A program made the translations under genes and the position numbers. The notes beneath the pieces are model-generated. The model saw only the letters and a program-made list of their open reading frames with translations. It searched no databases and was not told the DNA's origin. Shown piece by piece: positions 18,031 to 28,634 of a stretch of 44,454 nt of DNA. Source of the DNA: an uncultured Rhodospirillales bacterium (GTDB lineage: Bacteria > Pseudomonadota > Alphaproteobacteria > Acetobacterales > Acetobacteraceae); the NCBI GenBank assembly GCA_903881515.1, contig CAIRTN010000202.1, positions 1 to 44,454 of the forward strand, given 5' to 3'. The stretch's first letter is position 1. Each line of letters starts with the position of its first letter.

Positions 18031-19683
18031 TCAGCCGTAAATCCCGCTTTCACCGGGCACGCGGTCATGCGCCAGCCATTCCGGGCGTGCTGCGCCGGTG
18101 ATCGCCAGGGCTACGGCTTCGGCGACACGGATGCCGTCCACCCCGGCGCTGAGAATCCCACCGGCATAGCCCGCGCCTTCGCCGGCCGGAAACAGACCCG
18201 GCGTGTTCGGGCTCTGGAATCGCGTATCCCGCGCGATGCGCAGCGGCGAGGAGGTGCGCGTTTCCACCCCGGTCATCACCGCGTCGCCCATGTCATAGCC
18301 CGGCAGGCTGCGGCCGAAGGCCGGCAGCGCTTCGCGCATCGCGGTGATCGCGAAATCCGGCAGGCAGGATGAAAGGTCGGTGGGGGTCACGCCGGGCCGG
18401 TAGCTTGGCACCACGCTGCCCAGCGCCGTGGAAGGACGGCTGGCGAGGAAGTCGGACACCAGTTGCGCCGGTGCGGTGTATGACCCGCCGCCGGCGACAT
18501 AGGCCGCACTCTCCCAGCGGCGTTGGAAATCGATGCCGGCGAGCGGCCCCCCCGGGTAATCCGCGGGCGTAATGCCCACCACCATCCCGGCATTGGCGTT
18601 GCGCTCGGCCCGCGAGTACTGGCTCATGCCGTTGGTAACGACGCGGCCCGCCTCGGAGGTCGCGGCGACCACGGTACCGCCTGGGCACATGCAGAAGCTG
18701 TAAACGCTGCGGCCATTCTGCGCGTGATGCACCAGTTTGTAGTCGGCAGCACCCAGCAGCTTGTGTCCGGCGAAATCGCCGAAGCGGGCACGATCGATCA
18801 GCGATTGCGGATGCTCGATGCGCACGCCGATGGAGAACGGCTTGGCCGCCATCTCGACGCCGACGCCGTGCAGCATCGCGAAGGTATCGCGCGCCGAATG
18901 CCCGACGGCCAGCACGACCTGCCGCGCCGCGATCCGCTCGCCGTTGGCCAGCACGACCCCGCTGACCGCATGCGTCTCGTCGAGCAGCAACTCGTCCACG
19001 CGCGCGCCGAAGCGGTATTCGCCGCCCAGTGCCTCGATCGTGGCGCGGATGCTCTCGACCATGGTCACCAGACGGAAGGTGCCGATATGCGGCCGGGCGA
19101 TATACAGAATCTCCTCCGGCGCGCCGGCGCGGACGAACTCCTCCAGCACCTTACGGCCACGGAACAGCGGGTCCTTGATCTGGCTGTAGAGCTTGCCGTC
19201 AGAAAACGTGCCGGCGCCGCCTTCGCCGAACTGCACGTTGCTTTCCGGTGTCAGCACGCCGCGCCGCCACAGCGCCCAGGTATCGCGCGTGCGCTCGCGC
19301 ACCACCTTGCCACGGTCGAGGATGATCGGCCGGAACCCCATCTGCGCCAGCACCAGTCCGGCGAGCAGGCCGCACGGCCCGGTGCCGATCACCACCGGGC
19401 GATCGGCAAGGCCCTTGGGCGCCGCTGCGACGAAGCGGTAGCGCATGTCCGGCGTCAGCGGCGCATCGCGCTCGCCCAGTACCCCCGGCCGCAGCGCGAC
19501 ATCCACCGAGTAAACCAGCCGGATCGCGCGCTTCTGCCGCGCATCGAAGCCACGGCGGAACACCTGCAGATCGGCGAGATCGGCGGTCGCGACGCCCAGC
19601 CGCGCCGCCGCCGCCTCGGCCAAGGCCGTATCGGCGTGGTCGAGCGGCAGGCGCAGATCCGTCAGCCGCAGCATGCGGCTCAC
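18031..19683 (-). CDS. FAD-dependent dehydrogenase (COG2509-like)
   Basis: PVVIGTGPCGLLAGLVLAQMG, NVQFGEGGAGTFSDGKLYSQIKD, GLFPAGEGAGYAGGILSAGVDGI. Confidence 0.9.
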   Translation of the reverse strand: MSRMLRLTDLRLPLDHADTALAEAAAARLGVATADLADLQVFRRGFDARQKRAIRLVYSVDVALRPGVLGERDAPLTPDMRYRFVAAAPKGLADRPVVIGTGPCGLLAGLVLAQMGFRPIILDRGKVVRERTRDTWALWRRGVLTPESNVQFGEGGAGTFSDGKLYSQIKDPLFRGRKVLEEFVRAGAPEEILYIARPHIGTFRLVTMVESIRATIEALGGEYRFGARVDELLLDETHAVSGVVLANGERIAARQVVLAVGHSARDTFAMLHGVGVEMAAKPFSIGVRIEHPQSLIDRARFGDFAGHKLLGAADYKLVHHAQNGRSVYSFCMCPGGTVVAATSEAGRVVTNGMSQYSRAERNANAGMVVGITPADYPGGPLAGIDFQRRWESAAYVAGGGSYTAPAQLVSDFLASRPSTALGSVVPSYRPGVTPTDLSSCLPDFAITAMREALPAFGRSLPGYDMGDAVMTGVETRTSSPLRIARDTRFQSPNTPGLFPAGEGAGYAGGILSAGVDGIRVAEAVALAITGAARPEWLAHDRVPGESGIYG

Positions 19684-21503
19684 TCGACGGTGACGCTCTT
19701 CGCCAGATTGCGCGGCTGGTCCACATCGGTGCCCTTCAGCACGGCGACGTGATAGGCCAGCAACTGCACCGGAATCGCGTACAGGATCGGCGCCACAAAG
19801 GGATCGACGCGCGGCAACACCACCGTCTCGACTGCGATGCCACGCAGCTTCGCCGCCCCTTCGGCATCGCTGAACACCACAAGCTGCGCTCCGCGGGCTG
19901 CGGCTTCCTGCAGGTTGGAGGCGGTCTTTTCGAACAACGGGCCGGAGGGAACGATCGCGATCACCGGCACCGCCTTGTCGATCAGCGCGATCGGGCCGTG
20001 CTTCATCTCGCCGGCGGCATAGCCCTCGGCATGGATGTAGCAGATCTCCTTCAGCTTCAGCGCGCCTTCCAGCGCAATGGCGTAATTGGCGCCACGGCCG
20101 AGATAGAGCACGTCGCGCGCCTCGGCGATGCGGCGGGCCACGCGCTTGATGTCCTCGACACCCTCGAGCACAGCGGCCGCCGCCGCCGGCACCTGCAACA
20201 GCGCGTCGGTCAGCTGGGCTTCGCGTTCCGGGGTGATCGTCTGCCGGCAGCGGGCGAAGGCGATCGACAGGCAGGCCAGCACCGTCAACTGCGCGGTGAA
20301 CGCCTTGGTGGAGGCCACCGCGATCTCCGGCCCGGCGACGGTCTGCATCACCGCGTCGGAATAACGCGCCATCGTGCTTTCTGGCACGTTGACCACCGAC
20401 AGCACGGGCATCCCCTGCGCTTTCATGTAGTGCAGGGCTGCGATGGTGTCGGCCGTCTCGCCGGATTGCGAGACCAGAAGGCCAAGGCTGTCCGGCACCA
20501 CCGGCGGCTCGCGGTAACGCAACTCGCTGGCGACATCGACATCCGACGGCAGCCGCGCGATTTCCTCGATCCAGTGCCGGCCGGCCAGCGCCGCGAAATA
20601 CGCACCGCCGCAGGCGCTGAGACTGACGCGGGCAATCTGTGCCGGATCGAACGGCAGGTCGGGAAGCACGACCGCGCGGGTCGTCGGATTGATCATGCGG
20701 TGCAGAGTGTCGCCGATCACCGCGGGGTGCTCGTGCAGCTCCTTTTCCATGAAGTGCCGGAAATTGCCCTTGCCGACCGCGGCGCCCGACAGCGCGGTCA
20801 GCTTGATCTCGCGCAGTACGGGATTACCCGACAGGTCGAGAAACCGCGCGTCGTCACGGCTCAGCACCGCCCAGTCGCCATCGCGCAGGAACGCGATCCG
20901 CCGGGTCAGCGGTGCCAGCGCAAGCGCGTCGGAGCCAAGATACATCTCGTGTTCGCCGTAGCCCACCGCCAGCGGCGCGCCATGGCAGGCGCCGACCATC
21001 AGGTCGGGGCGGCCAGCGAACACCATCGCCAGCGCATAGGCCCCCTCCAGCCGCGGCAGCGACGCCCCCGCCGCCTCGACCGGCGCCATGCCGCGCTTGA
21101 GGTAGAGATCGACCAGTTGTGCCACCGTCTCAGTGTCGGTCTCCGACGTGAACACCTGCCCGGCGGCTTCGAGTTCGCTGCGCAGCTCAGCGTGATTCTC
21201 GATTATGCCGTTATGCACCACCGAGACCCGCGACGTGCCGTGCGGATGCGCGTTGCCCTCGGTCGGCGCGCCGTGCGTCGCCCAGCGGGTGTGCCCTATG
21301 CCGGTGGTGCCGTGCAGTGGCGCAGTGTCCAGCACGGCGGCCAGGTTCGACAGCTTGCCCGGCGCCCGGCGTCGTTCGATGACGCCGCCGCTCAGTGTGG
21401 CGATGCCAGCACTGTCATAGCCGCGATATTCCAGCCGCCGAAGTGTCTCCAGAATACGCGGCGCCGCAGGTGCGGCGCCGATAACCCCGACGATGCCGCA
21501 CAT
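19680..21503 (-). CDS. glmS: glutamine--fructose-6-phosphate aminotransferase
   Basis: MCGIVGVIG N-terminus, SIS-domain SQSGETADT, C-terminal QPRNLAKSVTVE. Confidence 0.98.
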   Translation of the reverse strand: MCGIVGVIGAAPAAPRILETLRRLEYRGYDSAGIATLSGGVIERRRAPGKLSNLAAVLDTAPLHGTTGIGHTRWATHGAPTEGNAHPHGTSRVSVVHNGIIENHAELRSELEAAGQVFTSETDTETVAQLVDLYLKRGMAPVEAAGASLPRLEGAYALAMVFAGRPDLMVGACHGAPLAVGYGEHEMYLGSDALALAPLTRRIAFLRDGDWAVLSRDDARFLDLSGNPVLREIKLTALSGAAVGKGNFRHFMEKELHEHPAVIGDTLHRMINPTTRAVVLPDLPFDPAQIARVSLSACGGAYFAALAGRHWIEEIARLPSDVDVASELRYREPPVVPDSLGLLVSQSGETADTIAALHYMKAQGMPVLSVVNVPESTMARYSDAVMQTVAGPEIAVASTKAFTAQLTVLACLSIAFARCRQTITPEREAQLTDALLQVPAAAAAVLEGVEDIKRVARRIAEARDVLYLGRGANYAIALEGALKLKEICYIHAEGYAAGEMKHGPIALIDKAVPVIAIVPSGPLFEKTASNLQEAAARGAQLVVFSDAEGAAKLRGIAVETVVLPRVDPFVAPILYAIPVQLLAYHVAVLKGTDVDQPRNLAKSVTVE

Positions 21504-22822
21504 CAGGCTTTGGTCCGCTTGCGCGAGGCCTTGAACGCGGCCGCACGGCCGTCCTTGATCTCCTGCCGTGCCCGCCCGAACGCCATCGCGTCGGCGGGGA
21601 CATCGGCGGTGATCACGCTGCCGGCGGTGATCATCGCGCCGTCACCCACCGTCACCGGCGCAACCAAGATGGCGTTGGAGCCGATGAACGCGTCCGCGCC
21701 GATGGTGGTGCGGTATTTGGCGACGCCGTCGTAATTGCAGGTGATGGTGCCAGCGCCGACATTGGTGCGCGCGCCAACCGTCGCATCGCCCAGGTAGGTC
21801 AGGTGGTTTGCTTTCGCCCCGTCACCCAGCGTGACCGCTTTCAGTTCGACGAAATTGCCGACATGCGCGCCCTGGCCCAGCACGGTGCCCGGCCGCAGCC
21901 GGGCGAACGGCCCGACGATGGCGCCGGCGCCGACCACACAGCCTTCCAAATGGCTGAAGGCGCGGATCTCCGCGCCGCTCTCAACCGTCACCCCCGGCCC
22001 GAACACCACGTTTGGCCCGATGCTGACATCGTTGGCGATCTTGGTATCCCAGGACAGGAACACAGTATCCGGCGCGGTCATCGTCACGCCGTTGTCGAAC
22101 GCCGCCGATCGCAGCCAGCCTTGCACCGTGCGCTCGGCGTCGGCCAGTTCGGCGCGCGAATTGATGCCGCGTAGTTCGTCCTCGTCGGCCTCGACGGCCG
22201 CGACCTGAAGGCCCTCGGCGCGGGCGAGGGCCACGAGGTCGGTCAGGTAGAACTCGCCCTTGGAGTTGTCGTTGCGCACCTCGGCCAGCCATTGCCGCAT
22301 CTTTGCCGCGGGCGCGCAGAGCACGCCGGCGTTGCACAGCCCGATCGCGCGCTCCTCAGCGCTGGCGTCGGCCCATTCGACGATGCGTTCGACGAACCCG
22401 TCCTTGACAACCACGCGGCCGTATTTGGCCGGGTCCTTCGGGCGCATCGCCAACAGCACCAACCCGGCATCGCCGGCCTGCCGCCGCGCCACCAGGCGCT
22501 TCAGCGTATCCGGACGGATCAGCGGATTGTCGGCATACAGCACCGCCACCTCGCCCTCGCCGAACAGCGCCTCGGCCTGCCGCGCCGCGTGTGCGGTGCC
22601 CAGTCGCTCGTGCTGCACCACCGAGGCATGCGGCGCCGCACCGGCGGAAACCGCCTCCATCCCCGGGCCGACCACGACGACGATCCGGTCGAACACCGTC
22701 TCGCAGGAGGTGATCAGGTGACGCAGCATCGGCCGCCCGGCGACTTGGTGCAGCACCTTCGGCAGGGCCGACTTCATCCGGGTCCCAAGGCCGGCGGCGA
22801 GGAGAATGGCGGTGGCTGACAT
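21503..22822 (-). CDS. glmU: bifunctional UDP-GlcNAc pyrophosphorylase/GlcN-1-P acetyltransferase
   Basis: LAAGLGTRMKSALPKVLHQVAGRPM, left-handed beta-helix repeats; coupled to glmS. Confidence 0.98.
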   Translation of the reverse strand: MSATAILLAAGLGTRMKSALPKVLHQVAGRPMLRHLITSCETVFDRIVVVVGPGMEAVSAGAAPHASVVQHERLGTAHAARQAEALFGEGEVAVLYADNPLIRPDTLKRLVARRQAGDAGLVLLAMRPKDPAKYGRVVVKDGFVERIVEWADASAEERAIGLCNAGVLCAPAAKMRQWLAEVRNDNSKGEFYLTDLVALARAEGLQVAAVEADEDELRGINSRAELADAERTVQGWLRSAAFDNGVTMTAPDTVFLSWDTKIANDVSIGPNVVFGPGVTVESGAEIRAFSHLEGCVVGAGAIVGPFARLRPGTVLGQGAHVGNFVELKAVTLGDGAKANHLTYLGDATVGARTNVGAGTITCNYDGVAKYRTTIGADAFIGSNAILVAPVTVGDGAMITAGSVITADVPADAMAFGRARQEIKDGRAAAFKASRKRTKA

Positions 22823-22901
22823 GATGGCTCCCGGAGTAGCGGCGCGGCCTGCGCCGTGTCAAAGATCAGCGGATCAAACTTCATTGCGATGTGCAACGCC
22901 G

Positions 22902-23555
22902 ATGAACCGCCGCACGCTCGTCCTCGACCTCGACGGCACGCTGGTTGACAGCGTGCCAGACCTTGCCGCCGCGCTGAACCGGCTGATGGCCGCGCGCGGG
23001 CTGCCGGCGTTCGGCACGCCCGAGGTCGCGGCAATGGTGGGCGATGGGGCCAAAATATTGGTCGACCGCGCCTTTGCGGCCCATCGCCAGCCCTCCGACG
23101 CCCCCGCTTTGGCCAGCTTCCTGGCAGATTACAGCGCCAACGCGGCGGTGCAAACCCGTCCCTACCCCGGTGTGCCGGAAACTCTGGCAGGGCTGACCCG
23201 TGCCGGATGGCGGCTTGCGGTCTGTACCAACAAGCCGATTGCCCCGGCGCGCGATCTGCTGGCGGCGCTGGGCCTGCTCGATCTGTTCGCGGCCGTCGGC
23301 GGCGGTGACAGCTATGCCGTGCGCAAGCCCGATCCCGGCCATCTGCTGGCGACGCTGCATGACGCCGGCGGCACGCCGGCGCGTGCGGTGATGGTGGGCG
23401 ATCATCATAACGACGTGCTGGCCGCGGCCGGCGCCGGTCTGCCGGCGATCTACGCGACCTGGGGCTATGGGCCGCTTACCGCCGGCGCGACTGCGGCGGC
23501 CGTCGCGCATGATTTCAGCGAAGTTCCAGGCATCGCCGAACGCCTGCTGCCCTGA
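22902..23555 (+). CDS. gph: phosphoglycolate phosphatase (HAD superfamily)
   Basis: LVLDLDGTLVDSVPDLAAALN, VMVGDHHNDVLAAAGAG. Confidence 0.92.
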   Translation: MNRRTLVLDLDGTLVDSVPDLAAALNRLMAARGLPAFGTPEVAAMVGDGAKILVDRAFAAHRQPSDAPALASFLADYSANAAVQTRPYPGVPETLAGLTRAGWRLAVCTNKPIAPARDLLAALGLLDLFAAVGGGDSYAVRKPDPGHLLATLHDAGGTPARAVMVGDHHNDVLAAAGAGLPAIYATWGYGPLTAGATAAAVAHDFSEVPGIAERLLP

Positions 23556-23557
23556 GT

Positions 23558-24328
23558 TCAGGGCCGGCTGACGATCTCGGACAGGTACAGCGTCCCCTCG
23601 CCGAAAAACCGCACGGGAAAGAGGATGCGCACCGGCATCAACGGCAGGCCAGGGGCGGGCGCCGCCATCCATGCAGCGCCTTGCTGCGGGCGATGCATGC
23701 GGTCCTGATCGCCATCAAGCAGGAAGCCGGCCAACTGCTGCCCGACAAAATCGCAACGCAACGCAGGCCCGGCAAAGGCCGAACCATGGTCAGGCTCGAG
23801 CATCTCCATGCCGCCGGTGCGTGCGACCGTTTCCGACAGGCGCCGTCCGTCGAACATGCACACCTTGCCTTCGCAGCGCCCGGTCTGCGTCACCCGGTGC
23901 ACCAGCATAGCCACCGCGCTGAGTGAATCGACGGTGCCGGGCATCATTTCCGGCGGCACCGGCTCGCGTGCCTCATCCACCAGCGGCACCAGGGTACGTA
24001 TGACGGGGTCGCCCTCGGGGTAATCGATCAGCGTCTGCCGGCCTTTGCCGAACCAGGTGCCCCACGACATGTAGCGCTGCGGCTGCGCCACCATTTGATT
24101 GAACTGGCCTTGCACATTGGAATGCATGTCGCCGCTGAAGAACGACGCCAGCACCCCCGCAGTGCGATAACCCACCTCGACATGATAGTCGTCGGGTGAC
24201 ATCGATGTCAGGGTTTGCAGGTTGAACACGCGAAAGCCTGCAACATAGGCAGCGAAGGACAGTTGCAACGGGGGCGGCCCGGCCCAGGCCGGCAACGGCA
24301 GCAGCAGCAGGACGAGCAGGATGCGCAT
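23558..24328 (-). CDS. DUF3108-like exported protein
   Basis: Signal peptide MRILLVLLLLPLPAWA; VEVGYRTAGVLASFFSGDMHSNVQG. Confidence 0.75.
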   Translation of the reverse strand: MRILLVLLLLPLPAWAGPPPLQLSFAAYVAGFRVFNLQTLTSMSPDDYHVEVGYRTAGVLASFFSGDMHSNVQGQFNQMVAQPQRYMSWGTWFGKGRQTLIDYPEGDPVIRTLVPLVDEAREPVPPEMMPGTVDSLSAVAMLVHRVTQTGRCEGKVCMFDGRRLSETVARTGGMEMLEPDHGSAFAGPALRCDFVGQQLAGFLLDGDQDRMHRPQQGAAWMAAPAPGLPLMPVRILFPVRFFGEGTLYLSEIVSRP

Positions 24329-24366
24329 GACTTCAATGTTGGGCGCCGGCGGCGTCATAGCAAGCC

Positions 24367-24396
24367 TTGACAACCAGAACCGCGCCGACCTATCAC
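24367..24396 (+). promoter_or_regulatory. predicted sigma70 promoter of tRNA-Val
   Basis: TTGACA (24367-24372), 18-nt spacer, TATCAC (24391-24396), 16 bp before the tRNA. Confidence 0.6.
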
Positions 24397-24412
24397 CGCG
24401 ACCCCGAGGAAT

Positions 24413-24487
24413 GGGCGCGTAGCTCAGCGGGAGAGCATTCGCTTCACACGCGAAGGGTCACAGGTTCAATCCCTGTCGCGCCCACCA
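24413..24487 (+). tRNA. tRNA-Val (anticodon CAC), CCA encoded
   Basis: Complete cloverleaf: acceptor GGGCGCG/CGCGCCC, D-arm GCTC/GAGC, anticodon stem TTCGC/GCGAA with loop TTCACAC, T-arm ACAGG TTCAATC CCTGT, ACCA tail. Confidence 0.96.
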
Positions 24488-24550
24488 TTCCCCGTTGCCT
24501 TTGCACGCCAAATCTCACATACGTTCCGCATTGCAGCATGCGGAGCAACC

Positions 24551-25114
24551 ATGAGCATTGAGACAGCCACCGAAACATTGGAACACGCTGCTCATCATGA
24601 GACGGCGCATGGCGACGGCAGTGCGCGCAAGATTGCAATCCTGGTCGCGATCCTCGCCGCGGGGCTCGCAGTCACCGAGATGCGCGAGAAGGCCGCGCAG
24701 AACACCTATCTTACCTATCATATCCAGGCCTCGGACGACTGGGCCTTCTATCAGGCCAAAACCATCCGCATGAACATGTATGCGCTGTTTGCCGACACCT
24801 GGGCGGCGATGCCGGGTGTCAGCAAGGAAATGGTTGCCGCCGCGCGCGCCAACGCCGCCCGGATGAACGACGAAGAAGGCGAGCAGGGCGGACGCAAGCA
24901 GCTGGCGGAAAAGGCGAAAGACTCCGAGCACGCCCGCGAGCACGCCTTCCACAGTTTCCATTTCCTTGAACTTGCGGTGGGCGGGCTGCAAATCGCCATC
25001 GTGCTGGCTTCGGTCTCGGTGGTCACCCGGGTCAACGCTCTGGCTATCGGCTCTGCGGTTCTCGGCGCCGCCGCCGCCGCGTTCGCGATCGTCACCGAAT
25101 ACGGCTTGATCTAG
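24551..25114 (+). CDS. DUF4337-like membrane protein
   Basis: 187 aa; AEMREKAAQNTYLTYHIQASDDWAFYQAKTIR, two C-terminal TM helices. Confidence 0.8.
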   Translation: MSIETATETLEHAAHHETAHGDGSARKIAILVAILAAGLAVTEMREKAAQNTYLTYHIQASDDWAFYQAKTIRMNMYALFADTWAAMPGVSKEMVAAARANAARMNDEEGEQGGRKQLAEKAKDSEHAREHAFHSFHFLELAVGGLQIAIVLASVSVVTRVNALAIGSAVLGAAAAAFAIVTEYGLI

Positions 25115-25120
25115 CGCCCG

Positions 25121-25888
25121 CTACTTCCCGCGTCCGTGGGATAGTTCCGTGACGATACCGTGCAGGGTTCTGAGCTCCTGCTCGGTAACATCGCTGCGCT
25201 GGAACAGGTGACGGATGTTGCGCACCATGCCGGGCCGCTTCGCCTGGTTGCGCAGGAATCCGCTCTCATCCAGCTCAGCCACCAGATGGGTCAGCAGGCC
25301 TTCCAACTGCCCCTTGGTCGCGGGCTTGGTCTCATTGGTCATGAAATAGCGTGGCGGCGTCGCTTCCTCGGCGGTCCACCACTCATAGGCCATGATCATC
25401 ACCGCCTGTGCCAGGTTCAGCGACATGAACGCCGGATTGAGCGGATAACGCACCAGCGACGAGGCATGGGCCATGTCGTCATTGTCCAGCCCTGCCCGCT
25501 CCGGGCCGAACAGAATGCCGGCACGCAGGTCGCGGCCGCAGACCGATCGCAGTTCCGCCGCCGCACCGCGCGCAGTCAGCACCGGCTTGATGATGTGCCG
25601 CGGCCGCGGGCAGGTTGCCAGCACGAAATGCAGATCGGCGACGGCGTCGGCCACGGTTTCATGCACAGTCGCGGCATCCAGCAGCCGGTCGGCGCCGGAG
25701 GCATTGCGCCAGGCCTTCTCCTGCGGCCAGCCATCGCGCGGCGCCACCAGGCGCAGATGGAACAGCCCGCCATTAGCCATCGCGCGCGCCACCGCGCCGA
25801 TATTGTCGGCCAGTTGCGGGCGCACCAGCACGACGACGGGCGTGTTGCCGACCGCGATCAGATCGGCGCCGCCGTCCCGTCCGGTCAT
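25121..25888 (-). CDS. trmJ: tRNA (cytidine/uridine-2'-O-)-methyltransferase TrmJ-like (SpoU family)
   Basis: [55 protein letters not shown]. Confidence 0.92.
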   Translation of the reverse strand: MTGRDGGADLIAVGNTPVVVLVRPQLADNIGAVARAMANGGLFHLRLVAPRDGWPQEKAWRNASGADRLLDAATVHETVADAVADLHFVLATCPRPRHIIKPVLTARGAAAELRSVCGRDLRAGILFGPERAGLDNDDMAHASSLVRYPLNPAFMSLNLAQAVMIMAYEWWTAEEATPPRYFMTNETKPATKGQLEGLLTHLVAELDESGFLRNQAKRPGMVRNIRHLFQRSDVTEQELRTLHGIVTELSHGRGK

Positions 25889-27225
25889 GCCCGCCGCCAG
25901 TTGGTGCCGGACGCGGAGTCTTCGAGCACGATGCCCTTGGCGGTCAGTTCGGCGCGGATCGCGTCGGCACGGGCAAAATCCCGCGCCTTGCGCGCCGCCA
26001 GCCGCTCGGCGATCGCCGCATCGACCCAGGCGCCGTCATCCCCGCCGCGGAACCAGGTCTCAGGTTCATCGCCCAGCACGCCGAGCAGCACGCCGGCCGC
26101 CTTCAGCTCGCCGGCTGCATCGGGGTCCCCGGCCAGCGCGGCATCGGCCAGGGCATGCATGGCACTGATCGCCAGCGGTGTGTTCAAGTCGTCGCACAGC
26201 GCATCGATCACCGAATCCGACACCTCGCCCACGGTGCCGGGATGTCGTTCCAGAGCGCGGTAGAACCGGTCAAGCGTGCCCTTGCACTCCGCCAGCAGCG
26301 CCTGGGAGAACTCGACCGGCGCGCGGTAATGCCCGTGCAGCAGCAATAGGCGGATCACCTCACCCGGCCATTGCGCCAGCACTTCCTTGACGGTGAAGAA
26401 ATTGCCGAGGCTCTTCGACATCTTCTCGCCGTTGATCCGCAGCATGCCGTTGTGCAGCCAATAGCGGGCGAAGCGGCTGCCAGGGAACGCGCAGATGCTC
26501 TGCGCCACCTCGTTTTCATGGTGCGGGAAGATCAGGTCGTTGCCGCCGCCATGGATGTCGAAGCTCTCGCCCAGATGCGCCCAGGACATCGCCGAGCATT
26601 CGATATGCCAACCCGGCCGCCCACGGCCCCACGGGCTGTCCCAACCCGGCAGATGACCCGGCGAAGGTTTCCACAGCACGAAATCGCCCGGGTCGCGTTT
26701 GTAGGGCGCGACATCGATACGGGCACCTGCGATCAGTTCATCGCGCGAACGGCCGGACAGCGCGCCGTACTGGGCAAAGCTCGGCACCGCGAACAGCACA
26801 TGGCCCTCCGCGGCGTAGGCGTGGCCCGACGCGATCAGCCGCTCGATGATCATGACCATCTGCGCGATATGTGCTGTCGCCCGTGGCTCGACGTCCGGCG
26901 GCGCGGCGCCGAGGGCGGCCATGTCGGCGTGATAGTCGGCCGTGGTGCGCGCGGTGATGGCGGCGATCGGTTCGCCGGACTCGGTGGCCCGCGCGTTGAT
27001 CTTGTCATCGACGTCGGTAATGTTCCGCACATAGGTGACATGCGGATAAATCCGCCGCAGCAGCCGCACCAGAGTGTCGTACACAACCACCGGACGCGCG
27101 TTGCCGACATGCGGACGATCATAAACGGTGGGTCCACAGACGTACAGCCGCACATGGCCGGGGTCGAGCGGCACAAAGACTTCCTTTGTCCGCGACAGGC
27201 TGTTGTGCAGGCGCAATTCAGGCAT
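25885..27225 (-). CDS. cysS: cysteine--tRNA ligase
   Basis: [50 protein letters not shown]. Confidence 0.98.
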   Translation of the reverse strand: MPELRLHNSLSRTKEVFVPLDPGHVRLYVCGPTVYDRPHVGNARPVVVYDTLVRLLRRIYPHVTYVRNITDVDDKINARATESGEPIAAITARTTADYHADMAALGAAPPDVEPRATAHIAQMVMIIERLIASGHAYAAEGHVLFAVPSFAQYGALSGRSRDELIAGARIDVAPYKRDPGDFVLWKPSPGHLPGWDSPWGRGRPGWHIECSAMSWAHLGESFDIHGGGNDLIFPHHENEVAQSICAFPGSRFARYWLHNGMLRINGEKMSKSLGNFFTVKEVLAQWPGEVIRLLLLHGHYRAPVEFSQALLAECKGTLDRFYRALERHPGTVGEVSDSVIDALCDDLNTPLAISAMHALADAALAGDPDAAGELKAAGVLLGVLGDEPETWFRGGDDGAWVDAAIAERLAARKARDFARADAIRAELTAKGIVLEDSASGTNWRRA

Positions 27226-27291
27226 ATCGGCTCCTCTTGCTACGGCCAGTTTCCGCACTCGCGGCATCGACAGCAACCGTGCTGCACGCAT

Positions 27292-27321
27292 TTGACACGC
27301 GCGCGCGGCGAGAGCTAGGTA
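27292..27321 (+). promoter_or_regulatory. candidate promoter of the NRAMP-like gene
   Basis: TTGACA (27292-27297), 18-nt spacer, TAGGTA (27316-27321); -10 is weak. Confidence 0.4.
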
Positions 27322-27331
27322 TCCGGATGAG

Positions 27332-27348
27332 TTGCGAGCGATTCGCAA
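27332..27348. promoter_or_regulatory. palindrome TTGCGA-GCGAT-TCGCAA, candidate Fur-superfamily-type operator
   Basis: Perfect 6-bp arms with 5-nt spacer, 20 bp upstream of NRAMP-like ATG. Confidence 0.5.
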
Positions 27349-27368
27349 TAAGTCCGGCAAGGGATTCC

Positions 27369-28631
27369 ATGCCAAACGCAAGAGTCCTGCCCGAAGGCAG
27401 GCCGGTGTCCAAGAGTTCCAGCCGCCTCACCCGCTTCCTTGCCGTCGCCGGACCTGGCTTGGTTGTCATGCTCGCCGATACCGATGTCGGCAGCGTCATC
27501 ACCGCCGGGCAAAGCGGCCTGCAATGGGGCTATCGTCTGCTGTTGCTGCAGTTGCTGCTGATCCCGATCCTGGCGGTTGTGCAGGAACTGACGGTGCGGC
27601 TGGCCATCTTTACCGGCCGCGGCCATGGCGAACTGATCCGGGAAATTTTCGGTCCGGCCTGGGCGTGGCTCTCTGCCACCGGCCTTGCCATTGCCTGTAT
27701 CGGCGCCCTGCTGACCGAATTTTCCGGCGTGGCCGGCGTGGGCGAATTGTTCGGCGTATCCCGAAACATCACTCTGCCGATGGCCGCCGTGGCGCTGCTG
27801 GCGATTGTTGCCACCGGCTCATATCGCCGTGTCGAACTGGTGGCGATCGGGATCGGGCTATTCGAACTGGCGTTCGTCGGCGTCGCCTGGGCCGCCCGGC
27901 CGGATGGCGCGACCATGCTCGCGCAGGCGATCAACATTCCCTGGACCGACAGCAAATACCTGTATCTGGTCGCCGCGAATATCGGCGCGGTGATCATGCC
28001 GTGGATGGTGTTCTACCAGCAATCCGCGGTGGCCGATAAGAAGTTGCGGCCCGAGCACTACAGCGCCGCGAAATGGGACACTATTGCGGGCGCCGTTCTC
28101 ACCCAGCTGGTGATGGCTGCCGTGCTCATAGCCGCTGCCACCACCCTGGCTCCCGGCACTACCAGCAGCCTGGAGAACGTCGGCGACCTCAGCCGCGCGC
28201 TGACCCCGGTTCTCGGGCTTGAGGCCGGCAGGATCGTCTTTGGCCTCGGCACCCTTGGCGCAGCCCTGGTTTCCGCCATCGTCACTTCGCTCGCCCTGGC
28301 CTGGGGCCTCGGCGAGGTCGCGGGCTATCGCCGTTCGCTGGAGTACTACCCGCTGCAGGCGCGCTGGTTCTATGGCGTGTACGGCCTCTGCATCTGCGGT
28401 GGTGCCCTGATGGTCGGGGTTGCTCCGGACTTGGTCAGCCTCAATGTCGGCGTGCAGGTGATGAACGCGCTGATGCTGCCGCTGGTGCTGGGCTTCCTGA
28501 TCGCGCTGGCGATCCGCGCGTTGCCAGCCGAGCGCCGGCTGCGGGGCTGGTATCTCTGGCTCGTGCTCGCCATTACCGTTATCTGCTGCGCCTTCGGCCT
28601 GATCGGCGGGATCGGCGGCCTGTTGGAGTAG
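27369..28631 (+). CDS. NRAMP-family-like divalent metal transporter
   Basis: [58 protein letters not shown]; ~11 TM segments. Confidence 0.88.
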   Translation: MPNARVLPEGRPVSKSSSRLTRFLAVAGPGLVVMLADTDVGSVITAGQSGLQWGYRLLLLQLLLIPILAVVQELTVRLAIFTGRGHGELIREIFGPAWAWLSATGLAIACIGALLTEFSGVAGVGELFGVSRNITLPMAAVALLAIVATGSYRRVELVAIGIGLFELAFVGVAWAARPDGATMLAQAINIPWTDSKYLYLVAANIGAVIMPWMVFYQQSAVADKKLRPEHYSAAKWDTIAGAVLTQLVMAAVLIAAATTLAPGTTSSLENVGDLSRALTPVLGLEAGRIVFGLGTLGAALVSAIVTSLALAWGLGEVAGYRRSLEYYPLQARWFYGVYGLCICGGALMVGVAPDLVSLNVGVQVMNALMLPLVLGFLIALAIRALPAERRLRGWYLWLVLAITVICCAFGLIGGIGGLLE

Positions 28632-28634
28632 CCC

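Noticed and set aside
21400-21560. Possible glmS ribozyme/riboswitch upstream of glmS
   Set aside because: glmS start overlaps the glmU stop by 1 nt (TGATG); no leader exists to hold a ribozyme.
19749-21734. 661-aa plus-strand ORF antisense to glmS
   Set aside because: Low-complexity Arg/His/Gln composition opposite an unambiguous glmS.
24367-24638. Small ORFs (…WARSSAGEHSLHTRRVTGSIPVAPT… and …GATGIEPVTLRV)
   Set aside because: Translations of the tRNA-Val gene and its complement, a well-known spurious annotation.
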